A DNA stretch of 64,000 nucleotides from Ancylostoma caninum (Eukaryota; Nematoda; Chromadorea; Rhabditida; Ancylostomatidae), in the NCBI GenBank assembly GCA_037903475.1, contig JBAJFG010000470.1, forward strand, positions 434,001 to 498,000. Direction: 5' to 3'. The notes under the pieces were generated by a model. That model saw nothing but the letters and a program-made list of their open reading frames with translations. It searched no databases and was not told the origin of the DNA. How positions within the stretch are numbered: the first letter of the stretch is position 1; the number at the start of each line of letters is the position of its first letter. This document shows, in pieces, positions 1-12,500 of this stretch. The position numbers and the translations under genes are program-made.

Positions 1-573
1 GCGGAATTAATCGCTCGAATGCGAACAGACCTAGAATGGGGTCATGCAATTTGTGCCAGAATTCACCAAGATTTCCAGATGGTTTCCAGGCTTTCCAGCT
101 ATCTAGATGGACGAGTTTCCCGGACAAGGTTTGGTAGTTTTCACTAGATTCTAACCATCGAGCAGACCAGAGTCGATAATTTGCTTGTCTCTAGCTGCGG
201 AAATCATTTACTTCAAGAAAAGAAGACGGCAAATCTTTCCGGAAGGTTATAGATCCCTTTACCAAAGCGTAGATCCCCTCTCCCCCCATACCCAAAAGAG
301 CTGACTTACCACTGCTGATTCGGATGACTTTGGAAGATGTGGTTCGTCTGGCTACCGGCTACATTCACAGACGGGATACCTCGTGGTTCAACAACCTGGA
401 ATAGGAGCCATGAATCCACACTTCGCGTAAATGGAGGTTCGCAAAGAGTACCTGTATCTCATACTGGATGTCAGCACATCCCCAGGTGCTCTGTGGCGGA
501 AGCGCCCAGTGCACACGCACATGGGAAGCATCAGGCGCTTGCAGTTGCAGGTGAGAGGGAGGGTGTGAAGGGG
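1..573 (-). CDS. FN3 domain 10 of the receptor, cut by the window edge (three exons)
   Basis: Exons 452-573 (HVRVHWALPPQSTWGCADIQ), 310-395 (VVEPRGIPSVNVAGSQTNHI) and 1-30 (SVRIRAINS, continuing off the left edge). The PPQSTWGC...QYEIQVVEPRG stretch is the part most like Sidekick proteins. A 57-base intron precedes the first exon, and the donor after 310 is GTAAGT. Confidence 0.78.
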
Positions 574-3500
574 CTGGAATGAGCAAAAAAGGTAGTGGCA
601 CTATTGAGGAGGTCAAGGAGGTTTGCGAACCTGTGCAGCTGCTCCTGGCCGATGCTTCAGGGCTCACGTACATCACATAGGAGTTTCTGTCCAGAACCTA
701 GAATTGCACAAAAATTTGTATTTTTTATAGCTAACTCTGGGACAGAAGAACTTACCTGAATATGTACGGAGTAGGTGTGTCCTTGCTGGAGGCCAGTCAA
801 GGTCTGTGAATAGTCCTGATTGTCTCCGACGTATGGCACGACTTGGCTGTAATGAGAAGGCATAGTTGTGCCGGATCATCTTTTAAATATAAGAAATTAA
901 TTATTTTAAGTCCCTTTTTCATCAGCATACAAACTAGCAAAAAATAAAAAATAAAATAACATGTTGGAAACAGAACTGTCAACTTGCTTTCTAACGCTAG
1001 ATATGGATCTTTTGGTGAGTGTCCCTAATTTTGGACCACCCTGTTCATATGAACTGCAATACCTTGTGAGGCAATGCCTCAAACCAAAAAGGTATCACTG
1101 CGATTTGGTGTGTTAGCCTCTTGAACTCCCTTTGTGAGGTAAAATATATACAGCTTGAACGTTTTTATAAGTATTTTCTTCATCGTAGGCAGAAACAAAA
1201 GAAAATATGGGTAATCCAAATGAAATAATAATATTTTTTGCAAAAAAAAATGATCTAGCAACTCACCCATAAGGATTCCATCCAGAGCTCTCGCTTCGGA
1301 ACTGAAGACGATAGCCGAAAACGCCTCGACCATCACCCTCGCTCCTCCACTCGACGTGCAGGTCATTTCCGCGAGCAGTGACCCGCGGGGCAGAGACGAG
1401 CGCTAAACATAGGAACTCTCGAAGAAGCCGTGTGACTCCAGGCAAACCATGCGTTTGTTAGTAAGGAGCAGCATTCCACGGCATGTGTTATGGAAACAAA
1501 CTAGAGAGTCTAGGAGGAAAACGGGAGGGCGGGTTTAGAACGACGAGGGCGGACAGGAACCGAGAGAGAGCGAGAAGAAACTGCACAACAGTAGTAGTAG
1601 TTGAGTAGTAGTGAGGCAGGCACGTTGGTCACTCTCTACGCACGCTACCTCCGGTTCCTAATTGAAGATATTCGGGCTGTGCGTCCGTGCGACACCAAAA
1701 ATCCGTTCGTGGGTCGCAAATACTGCGATGATGACGCTTTTTGGCTAAATATCACGACGAGAGAATACGTGGTACATACATCGATGGATACGAGGATGCA
1801 AAGAGATGAGACCAGAGTTGAGCTGGAACTGTGGGCGTAGACGGATTTCCCGCCTTATTTAGACAATGAGATCTTAGCTTGGACAAATGAACATCTGCAT
1901 GATCGATTTCGAAGATTCTGACGCTTTCCTACCAAATCAAGGGTTTTTTTTCCTTTTAGGGCCTGCAAAATCAAAAGAGCACCACTGCTAGCTGATTCCT
2001 TTTTGGAATGAGCTAAATCACTCATTACGGGCAACACGATACACATGGTGCACCACGCGTTTTCGTCCTCGTGTGCCCACGTGACGCACATGGCGCATCA
2101 CGCGAAATGTGCTCCTAATATCCACAAAAAGTTCCTCTATGTTCAGGTGGTGCATCTGGTGAGTTGTCAGAAAAATGCCCTCTGGCTACCCACACTCGCC
2201 ATACAAAAAAGGGTTCAGTCCGCAATGTGATTAAATCCCAGGAAAGGAACCAATATCCAGAAAGAGAATACTCCCAATGTCCATGTTCATAAGTGCTTTA
2301 GCGCTTTGGAATTCCCATCCAATGTGCGAGTTTTAAAAAATATACATCTATAATCTCGAAGCAGTCGGGATGTTTGCGACAAACCCTACGGGTGAAAGGG
2401 AGGATATTAGTTCGAGAGTTCGAGAATTCCTCCGCTTCAAAAGAACAAAATAGCGAGAAAGCATACTATACTTCACATGAAGTATAGCACCCTGCATCGC
2501 CGTCGCCAGCGACATCGATTGCGGCAACTATCGATTTTCGGCTGGGTATCACTGGCGTTGCTCGTCGCCCAATAATCGATATCTATCAAAATTGATGTCA
2601 TTTGAGTCGTGACGACCCAGGGTGCTATATTTTAATTCTACTACGTGTGGTATAGCGGCAGCGTAACAGCGTAAACCTTGAATTCGGCTATTGGATTCCC
2701 ATTTGTGGACCACGATTGAGTCTTCAATGTGCGTTCCCGTAAGAATTTTCGAAACGACTGCAGATTAGTGCATAGTGAGTGCAGTGCAGAATGGATGTTC
2801 TACATTAATCGCTCATTACCTACTGAATCTTTACGTTCCCGAGTCATGGAGGTTCAGTTACCCATTGGAGTTGATCTGCAAGCTTCCCAGGGCGAGCAGT
2901 AGGACAAGGTTAAGCATGGACGCATGGGTTTTATAAAAAAAATTGATGCGTTACTACTTAGGATTTCATGTGCCAGCCTAAGATGGGTCAATGAACGGTG
3001 GTCCGTCCCTTAACGTCTGTGGGAGCAGCAACTAACGACGCAGACTATACATCCTAAGGCGTAAGGCGATCTACTCTCTACGAAAAAGTAGACGGTGCTA
3101 TGACTCTGGTGCTCACTTTGCCTTTGATACTCACACTGTTGGGCGCTGGTAAACACAGCTTGGCGTGAAGCAGGTCCAGAACCAGCTGAATTAACCGCAC
3201 GGACCTGCAATTCGTGCTGAAGTGATCGTGCTAAGGAACTAAATACCGCTGACAGTACCTCAACACGCCAGTCCCCTCTAGCAGGACCGTTGATGTCGTA
3301 GCTTCTCTCAGTACCTGGCGCTCGATGGTTCACAGGAACTCCATTCTAAATATGGATATCGTTGAGAAATACAGTACAGCTACAATCCTGGGTCCTGCTT
3401 ATACTCACTTGAACACCAGTGATGAAGAAGTAGGTCTGACAGGCAGGGTCCTCGCTAGGGAATGTCCATGAAACTCGCACAATGTCGTCCGACACTCGAT

Positions 3501-6500
3501 CGAGACGCACGTTCTCGGGCGAGATAGGTGCTGAAGACGGAAATGAGCATTTTAGTGAACACCAGATGAATATCAACAAAGATATACACTCTTATCTTTA
3601 GTTCAAAAGGCCCTAGGACTAGGGACCAGTGCATCATTGAGATTACCTATGCATGTTAAATGTGTGACACACCCGAACTACCCTGTATTTTATATCCTAT
3701 CCACATGTTTACCCAAACGTGAGTCCACACCCTGGTGTTATTGATTGGTAATCATTGGTATGAGATTATTCCTCTATCCAATGATGCATTCGCGCCCTTG
3801 CTCCCAGGAATCTATCTATGCAGTTATAGGGCAGAAAAAGAATTCAGAAATAAAGCCTTATTGGGGAAAATTCCCTGCTGTGGAAGTCCCAAGACCGTGA
3901 GGACCCAAATGGACAATTGGTCCGTAATGGTCCACTCACATGGTGGTGTAGTCAACCGGCAGATACACAATTTTACATTTTCACCAACACTATACTATCC
4001 CCGGACCCCTCAAAACACTTCCCATGATTTATATAGAAAGAAACCACTCAAATCACTCACGCTGGCAAGAAACTGAGAAGCTGGTGCTTGGCGACGTCGC
4101 GACCGTCGCCATGTTGTTGTCGACAGCTCTGACCCGTAAGTAGTAGGTGGCCACTGGCACAGCGCCAAGCGACTGACGGAAATGGGTCTGCGAAGGCTCC
4201 GAGCGGACCAACGGGCCCTGTTCGTGCCAGTCCCGATCTCCATCTCGCCGAATATCCACCTAAAGAAGCAAAAGATGACTTCCTGGACCACCCAATCCCC
4301 CAGCGAACAACCAGGAGACGCTGAGTTCACCTGATATCCGAAGAGCTGCGAGGTGTCTCCAGAGGTGGACCAGTAGGCCAGATTGAGAGATCCTCGCTGT
4401 TCGATGCGAGGCTGATCAATGCTGATTTGGAACCGAGGCTGTTGCTCGACTCCGGCTGAAATGAAGAGCCTCAACACTGCACGTGGCTGTAGCAAAGTTG
4501 GCATGGGAGGTGTGGTTGGTTAGTAAAACATGCAGGTTCCAATAGCAGTCCACAGTTTTGACAAGAAAAGAAAACGCTCGTTTTCAAGGTGTGGAGCGTT
4601 GTTACCATGGAAGGTGACGTCGCCAAGCTCTGCGATTGGTCAATTCTGGCAACTGGCCAGAGTTCTGCCTCGCGGCGCTTCCTAGCTATAATGCTCTAGA
4701 TTCTTAGTTGTGACCTAAGATCTGTTGTTGAATAGTTGGTGAATCACGTAGATTTCAAAGTGGTACAAAAATCATGCATGACAAAAATATTATAATGTTG
4801 TTGTAGCACTTTCTACGCAATAATTCTGTAGTCCCACGAATCCAGCAAATTTCTTACAAGAGAGTCTCGCGCCGATATAACATTACTGAAGTGGAAGTGT
4901 AGTAAATCTAAATTACATTAACGATCTTCCTAATTTAGTTGCATCTCCCTTGTTGGTACCGCTTCGCATCCGCGACGCAGCACCACGCTGGGCATAGACT
5001 CGGCCGGGCGCGTTCTGATGCATTCTAACAAGTAATGACGGAAATGGACGTCCAAGATTAGGTCTGTGCTTGATAGACATTTCTCTCTCATTATCTCTCA
5101 TTTCATAATTCGTTATGTTAGTAGAAAAAATGGCTATTCCACGTTAGTGCCTTCATTTTTTGCATTCTAATGCACAGTTCTGATTTTGAGCCTTTGTAAA
5201 GCCCATGTAAGAACATGTCAGCGCGTTAGCGTAACGGAAACGCGCTGCACCGGTGACGCGTCGCGTGTGCAAGGTGGTTGCAACGGAATAACTAGAACCA
5301 AATAGGGATGACCGCGACTGTAGCTTGCGGGCCTACCTCAAAACTTTCGATGCATATATGAATTTCAGGACGTTTCTTATTAGTGAGTCTCCTTGACAAC
5401 AACGAATTTTGAACCTAACTTCAGTAAAAACAGCATAAGTTAGCATGCAAACGTCGTGAGAAGTGCGCGTAGCCTGCGCCACCTTCTCAGTGATACTGTT
5501 TTTTTTTTGTTTTTCCCTCATGACGAGAATGTTGTTAGCGAATATTGGGTTAGACAGCTGTGATTAATGTTGGTTCCGGATAGGATAGACAAGCGACAGA
5601 TGCTCAGGCTGAGTTAGGTACCTAGTTGCAAAAGTGAGAAGTGAAGAGTGCTCCCAGATTCCTGGACGACGCTGCTGGTCAAGTTGTACGACACCTAAAC
5701 GACACACAGGGTTAGAGGAGCAGTCCATGCCACTATCAGGCTGCGAATTACTCGGCTGATGTAGTGCACTCCGAAGAACAGGTGCTGCAGCCGGTAGCAG
5801 AAGTCGTTGCGGTCCGCGACGCCTGCGGGACACGCGAAGTCCTGCGGGCGTCCGACGACGCGCAGCCATCTGGTGCTGGTCCGCTCCTTGTACGCGACTC
5901 TGCAACGCTGAACGGTGCTGTTAGTTCTGCGGGACCGAGTCGACGCGATTGCGCGCGGCGACGGAAAGCCACATACTTGAAATAGGCGATGCGGTTAGTG
6001 TGTTCCGGCAGCGGCGTCCACACGAGGTACACCTCCGGAGGGGACAACACCACACGTACTTTGTACAAGTTACTCTTATCTGAAGCACGTTAGTGTCGAC
6101 GAAGAGCAGCACAGCATTTGCGGCTGCTGCTATACTTCTGTGGGAGTATAGCGCTTTGGTCGTTGCGGCGGGGCGACACTGATTTCGATAAGTATCGATC
6201 GTGGACAGACGACAACGGCGATGCGGCACCTTCAATCGATATGTGCGCCAACGACGTTCCGCTCTCGGTCAATATGTACGCGAGCGGCACACCGCGCTCA
6301 ATCGATACCTATGAAAACAACATCACCATTGCAGTAGCGACCAAAAGCGCTTTACTTCTTTGTAAGTATAGCAGCAGCATTCATGCACACGGATTAGAGA
6401 TACCTGTTATGGAGTGCTTCGCCTGCCGTTTGCGTCGTCGTCGCCGCGTCTGAGCTTTGATGTTAGTGAAGGTTAGATGTTTGAAATCTGCGATTGATTA

Positions 6501-9500
6501 GGGATAGATCAGAAAATTAGAACGTAAAATTCTCAGCGAACCCAATGTTGTTAGTGTTGGTTGTTAAAATGCTCAAGATTTCTAGAAATTTCCCAGAAGA
6601 ACTAACCAACGATGGCCGCTCCCTCGGCCTCCGTGGCCACATGGATGCTCTCGCTCCACGGAGAATGTCCGTTGGCGTTTCTGGATCTCACATGGAAGGA
6701 GTACTTGGTGGAGGGCCGTAGGTCAGGGACTGCGACGGCAGTGCCGCCGATGTACGATGCGCCACTGTGTGGAACCGCTTGGTCACTCTCGTGGATCTGC
6801 AAATTAGCTGGAAGTTAGCCTAACCCCAGCTGGTGTTATCCTAGCACTTGCCAAGTATTCATATCCATCAATTGGTGCCACGCTTTCATCACAGTTCGGC
6901 TTGGTCCACGTGAATCGTAGCGCTGTTGGCTCGGCTGCCTCGAGAGCCACCTGAGCAGATCAAATTTCAGCTTGTGCGAAAAACTGGATTTTCTATGGAT
7001 TTTTTACGGATTGTAGTAGAATTTTGTTGACATACATCCTCAGGAATTCCGGCAGGTCCCACACAGGCATTGGCTGCTGCGGCTCCTACAGTTACCTCTT
7101 CGGTTCTCGTAACGACCTGGAAGTAGCAGCCAGATTAGGCAGAGATGATGCAAAGGAGTCGTGTAGATGTACAGTCGATGAGGGTGCATTTTCCGCTATC
7201 TTGAGAAGTACGCGGCACAACTGCACCGCAATTCTATCCGCAACGACAGACCATAGGTTTTCTTGATAGTTAGTTGGCTTTTTTGATAGCATCTAATATT
7301 ATGCAAAACTTTCAAGAAAATCCTGACTCGCCACTATAGCATCAGTTCCAGCGCGAGCGGTGGGCATGCGTTGCGTACTTCGCGTGTCCGCGCAAAACGC
7401 ACCACCAACGACGCGCAGTGTAGCCAGGGCCGAATGACGCCATGAATGTATTCGAATTCAAATGTCAGACTTCGGATAAACCAAGAATTCAAATGCGAAT
7501 GCTCGGGCAAGAAAGAAACATCTAGAGGAAAGAAAGAAAGAGCCGTATGGCCTCTTCTTTCTCGAACATTCTAATTTTCAAACTTGCTCTCAAACAACGA
7601 ATTAAATTATTTCAATCACTTGGGTTTTCTCCTGTCTAAACCTCAGAATAACCTTGAGAAACCCACCTCCTCTTGTGGGCCAATGGCCACTACTCGAACG
7701 GTGTACAACGACGTGTCAGCCATATTAGGCAGCACAGCGCTGAACTCATGAGCGTCCTCATCTGCTTTCTGGAACATGTCGACATTGTGTGCAGGATAAT
7801 CCCCAGGAAAGAATCATGACTTAACCGTGAACTTACCGTCGGCTCGGTACTCCTCCAAGTGGTCTCATTTGGCAGTCTATACTCGACGACGAATTTGTTC
7901 ACCGCCTTCTCCACTATGGGAAGCTGCCATCGAACGGTGAAATGATGGCTGCCGTCATCGACCACCTGCGGCTTCTCTTCCCAACTCTCCAATTCTCCAG
8001 AAGCGCTGGTTTCGGCTTCCAGATTGTACACCTGCAGTTACCATTGCCAGTCCAGGACGATTGAATAGTTTGCAGTTGCTGGTAGTTACCAACCTGCTTC
8101 GGTTCATGGTCAACGAACGCCACCACACCGATGAGATACTTGGTGTCGGGCAGCAGTCCAGAAAGAGTGTGTCCGGAGACGTAGGGTGGAACTCGCGCTC
8201 GCTCGACACGTCGCGATTCCGGCAGCACCTCCACAGCCATCACCTGAACAGGGACCATCAGCAGAGAAGGGTGGGAGGGGAGTGGGGGCAGGGAAGTAGA
8301 CATACCTCGTAGTGCTGCGCTCGTTCGTCGTCGATAGGGTCCCATGAGATGCGAATATCCGTGTCGGTCTTGTAGACGAGACGGATCGCGTCGGAGACAC
8401 GCACGGCTGAACGACGCTGATCTACCTGCTGTGAGGGAAAACCGAGAGGAGTGGGGGAAAACTCACGATTTCCTTGGGTTTTCGTCTGTAGAAGATCGGC
8501 ATTCCAAGGGCCGATTCTTCGCTGGCGATCCACAGCTCGGATTCTGAACGGAGTTTTTGAAGCTCTATCAGGGAGTCTTCCACAGATGGGTAAACCGTGC
8601 ACGACCTACTTGACAGTGTAACTGGTGGCTGGCAGAAGATTTGTGACAGAAACATGTGGTTGGGTGACAGTTTGACGATGCACATCAAATGGAGACTCTT
8701 CTCCAATAAGTTCAACCTAAATACTTGCCCTTTACCCATACCAGAGCCGTGGCGGGATTTGTGGACTTTTCCGGGAAGGTTGTGAGCTTCCCTCTTATCC
8801 GAGATGGACATCTTCCAAGAATATCTTGTAGGTATTGTTATTTTTCACCATTGCTTTTGATTTTCGACCTAGATACGTCACTTCGGTAAAAGTTGAGCAT
8901 TTTACCCTGAAAACTCGTCCATTTCAGATGGGCAGGCCTATTGCAACCTTCCGGGCACTGTTCACGAGTCCCGCCACTGATTCACGAGGCTCTCATATGC
9001 TACCAAGTCGCACCTGATACTCTCCAATAGATCCACACTCAGGAGCGTCCCACTTGATTGCCAAGGAGTACTGTCCCTCGTGCGTAACCTCCAGATGACG
9101 AGGTGCGGTCAGATCATCTGAAATTGTGTCTGTTCAGCGGCTATCTCTCCAGCTGATGGAGAAATTCGTGAGTGACACTAATGGAAGGCGCTGGCTGATG
9201 CGGCAATTATCGCGACATAATTCGTCCATCGCATCGCGGATCGAAATCAGGAATACACGGCTGATCCGCGGTTTGCTGAGAAAATTTGCACTCTATGGCG
9301 ACCTTTGAAGTACATTAAGCGAAACATAGCGGGCTGGTAAATAATTACCACGTGGTGGGTAAAAATAGTTACCCGACACTCATCTCCTGTAATCTCGCGA
9401 CGATGAGAAAATTACCCTTGTTAACTCAAAAAGCCAGTGCTCACTGTTTTCTTTTTTCTGTAACTGCCCAGTGAGTCATATGCTACTGCCATACTCCACG

Positions 9501-12500
9501 TAGAGTATAGCACCAAGCGTCGCGGTCGCTCAGCCGACATCGAATTTGATACGTATTGATCGCTTGTGGCCTGCGCAGCAACGGCGTCGTCGCTGCTCCA
9601 GCCAAAACTGATAGATTTCGTAATCCTTCGTAGCGACGGCAACGCACGGTGCTATACTTAGCGTGAAGTATAGCAGCGACAGACAAACGTCCTATTAGCT
9701 CAGAGGTCATGTCTGTAATTGCCTCTTTTTTTCTAATTTTTTGTTTGCAAGCCCTTCATACAGCGCATTTCAGGATGGGGCTATTCACTCAGGAAGATGA
9801 AATGTTCTGTTTTGGCGAGAAAATGAAATTGAGATGAGAAACAGTGTTGACGATTTTGAGCCGAATTTGGAATAACACTTCGCCACGAATGAAGAAAGAA
9901 AAATAACTCTGCCAAAGGAATTTCTTGAAAAATTTCAAGGCCTGAACGTATGTTGGAATTACCCAGCGGAAACATATTGTATTATCGACGGGTAAGTTTA
10001 TATGGTGTTAATACAATGGGCAATGTCAGTGATGAATGCGACCCCAAAATGAAAGAAGGCTCTGCAGTAAAAATTGCAGAAATGCCTGTAAATCAAAAAT
10101 TTCACGACCAAAACAAGAAGGTCATCCAGCAATGGACTATCGGGTAGATTACTAGAAAGTTAGCAAGCCTTAACAAGGTGCGAGGAAGATGTGAGGCGAA
10201 GCCATCTAATTACTTTTTTGTATTTAACGTCCTCTTTCCCGTGTTTCATAGTTATGGAATCTACAGACATCAAGAATTTTTCCGTAATTGGTTGCGGTTC
10301 TCTCCTACAAAAAAAACTATCGTGGTCAATATAAATTTTCTATGGAACGACTTCGTACCACTACGATTTTCCTTTGTAGTTTTTTTTTTTTGAAATTTTT
10401 GTACCGTTCTGTATCTGATCAAGCAAAAAATTATAATTTTGCTCCGGATAAAAAAAATTTGTTGATGAAAATGAATTACATACACGTAATAAGTAGAGTT
10501 TTCATAATCTTTAGTTCCTATGTTCACGGTGGAGATTTTGGACAGTCGTAGAGGTTATTTTGTTGACTCTATAAACAGAAACAGTGTAAAATGATAGTAT
10601 GGCACAGTTCCATGTACTACGCACTCTTGATATATTTCTCACTGTTTCTTCATTCCTTTGCCCGATATCATCGCCTTCCATCATTCGGTTATCATCAGTT
10701 ATTCTCGTAGACCCCTGGTCCTTAGTACACACCTCTACAAGTCAGTATCTGTGTGAGTATGCAAAAAACCTTCCTGTCTCATTTTTCTAGTTCCTTAAAT
10801 AGTTGTCGACCGCACGGCTCACTGGCGAGCCGCGCCTTTTTTCGCATGATCACGTTTGAGAGATCACTAGGTCCCAATGATCTCAGCCGTTTTCCTAGAG
10901 GGTGAGGTAGTTAGACTCTTAAGCCAATATGATTGCAAAAATCAACATAGGACTTTTTTTTGTTAAAATTTTTGAGCAGGAAAAGAAGCCAGAAATTGAG
11001 AAAATGTGGAAAAAGAAAAAAGCGAATGGTCGTCAACTGGTTACTGGCTGGACAGCTAATGAAAGAGGAAAGCATCCTGTGCTTCTGGTGGTGTTTTCGG
11101 CTTCTTCTTGTAGTTTCCTTCACTTTAGTTAATGCCCCTTTCCTTTTTCCTATAACACTTAGCAGATTTGCTCCTAACTAGGATTGCACGGAAGTGCATT
11201 ATTCAAAGCTGCAGTTCTTTGAGCAGTTACGATGATGTTCCTAAGTGAGGCCTAATCTCTGAAAAGCGCTGATTTTCAGACCTCTCCATGAAGAACTGAC
11301 TTCCTGATGAGAAAGAACACCTGCTGACAGCGTGGATCCCTTCAAGCGAGTAGAAATCCTCTGAAGTAACGAAATCTCCACGTTCACTACGACTCTTCGA
11401 GTGGTGCTTGTTCTTCAGCGTTTTCATTTAGTTCTTTAGTGCTTTCTGGAACAATGGCACCGGAGCTCGTTGTTTGGCCAGCTCTTGAACGGGGAAAAAT
11501 CGGAGAGGATCGATACACAATGCACTCCGAGTGGCCCTGAACACTGTCTCCAAGTCGGCTTCGATTCGCACCTTCAGCTTCGATTCAAGTGCTGAGCTTT
11601 TCCAAGTGGACTCCGAGAGCAAAAGATGGATTCCTCAGGAGCCGCTAAGCATGCGGGTCACGGTACTGTCGCGGAATGGAGATTCTGTTCACAACTCTAG
11701 CAGAAAAAAGTAGAAGCGAACCCTGAGAAAGATTCCACCACCCAATTTTTCCACGGATCCAAGCGCCATTTTCCCAAGATTTGAAGAGTTACAATCATTG
11801 CTCATTTATTTAACCACACTAGAAGAAACACATAACTGAAAAAAAGTTGTAACCAGAAGAAGGATAGCTATCCGTTATGGACAACCAGGTGGTCTTCTTC
11901 TCACTGATGGGAAAGGTCTCCTTCTCCGATTATGATGAATGATGAACGGGGGAATAGCAGTCGAAATGAAATATTGCGGAATTAGCAGCGAAAACAGGTT
12001 TATATCAACGGGAGGATCAATTCTTAGCTTGAAACATCAGAAGATTCTGAACTTTCTTGACAGGCTGATAGCAACAACCTCCATTATATGTATATACAAT
12101 GTTCTTGGAATAATTCGTGTGTGGACCGCTGTCTTCCAAGAAAAATCGGCACTATTCGGGTCTATTCGGGAACCTATCCCCCACAATCCCAAAGAAAAAA
12201 TTGCTCAAACATGGTTTGCGGGGCAGGAGGGGGATTGGAATGCTATGCGATGCTTCCAACACGAAAATCATTCACATTTGGTGCTGCAACGCCGTTTTGT
12301 CGGGTTATCGAAGATATTGAACAAATAGGACATTACAGAATCATTGCTCTGAGTTGGGATAACTCGCTAGTGTAGGCTATTAAGAAATCTCAATGTCTGT
12401 CATAAACCATAGAAAATCTCCTGAAGTTTTTAGCATTCCTCTCATTTTGTTTTTGCTTAGCCCCTCGCCTAGAGCCAGCTTTATCCCCCCTTCAAACATA

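Noticed and set aside
8577..8609. A 33-base intron or an in-frame TAG stop after SYTVK in FN3 domain 2
   Set aside because: A 66-base intron with donor GTAGGT at 8609 and acceptor GTTCAG at 8544 restores phase and gives the normal FN3 F strand, so no tiny intron or stop is needed.
8422..8811. Minus frame SLIELQKLRSESELWIASEE as the coding frame of the FN3 domain 2 exon
   Set aside because: It also fits one phase combination, but it lacks FN3 F-strand residues; the frame IRAVDRQRRIGPW has them and fits the splice phases as well.
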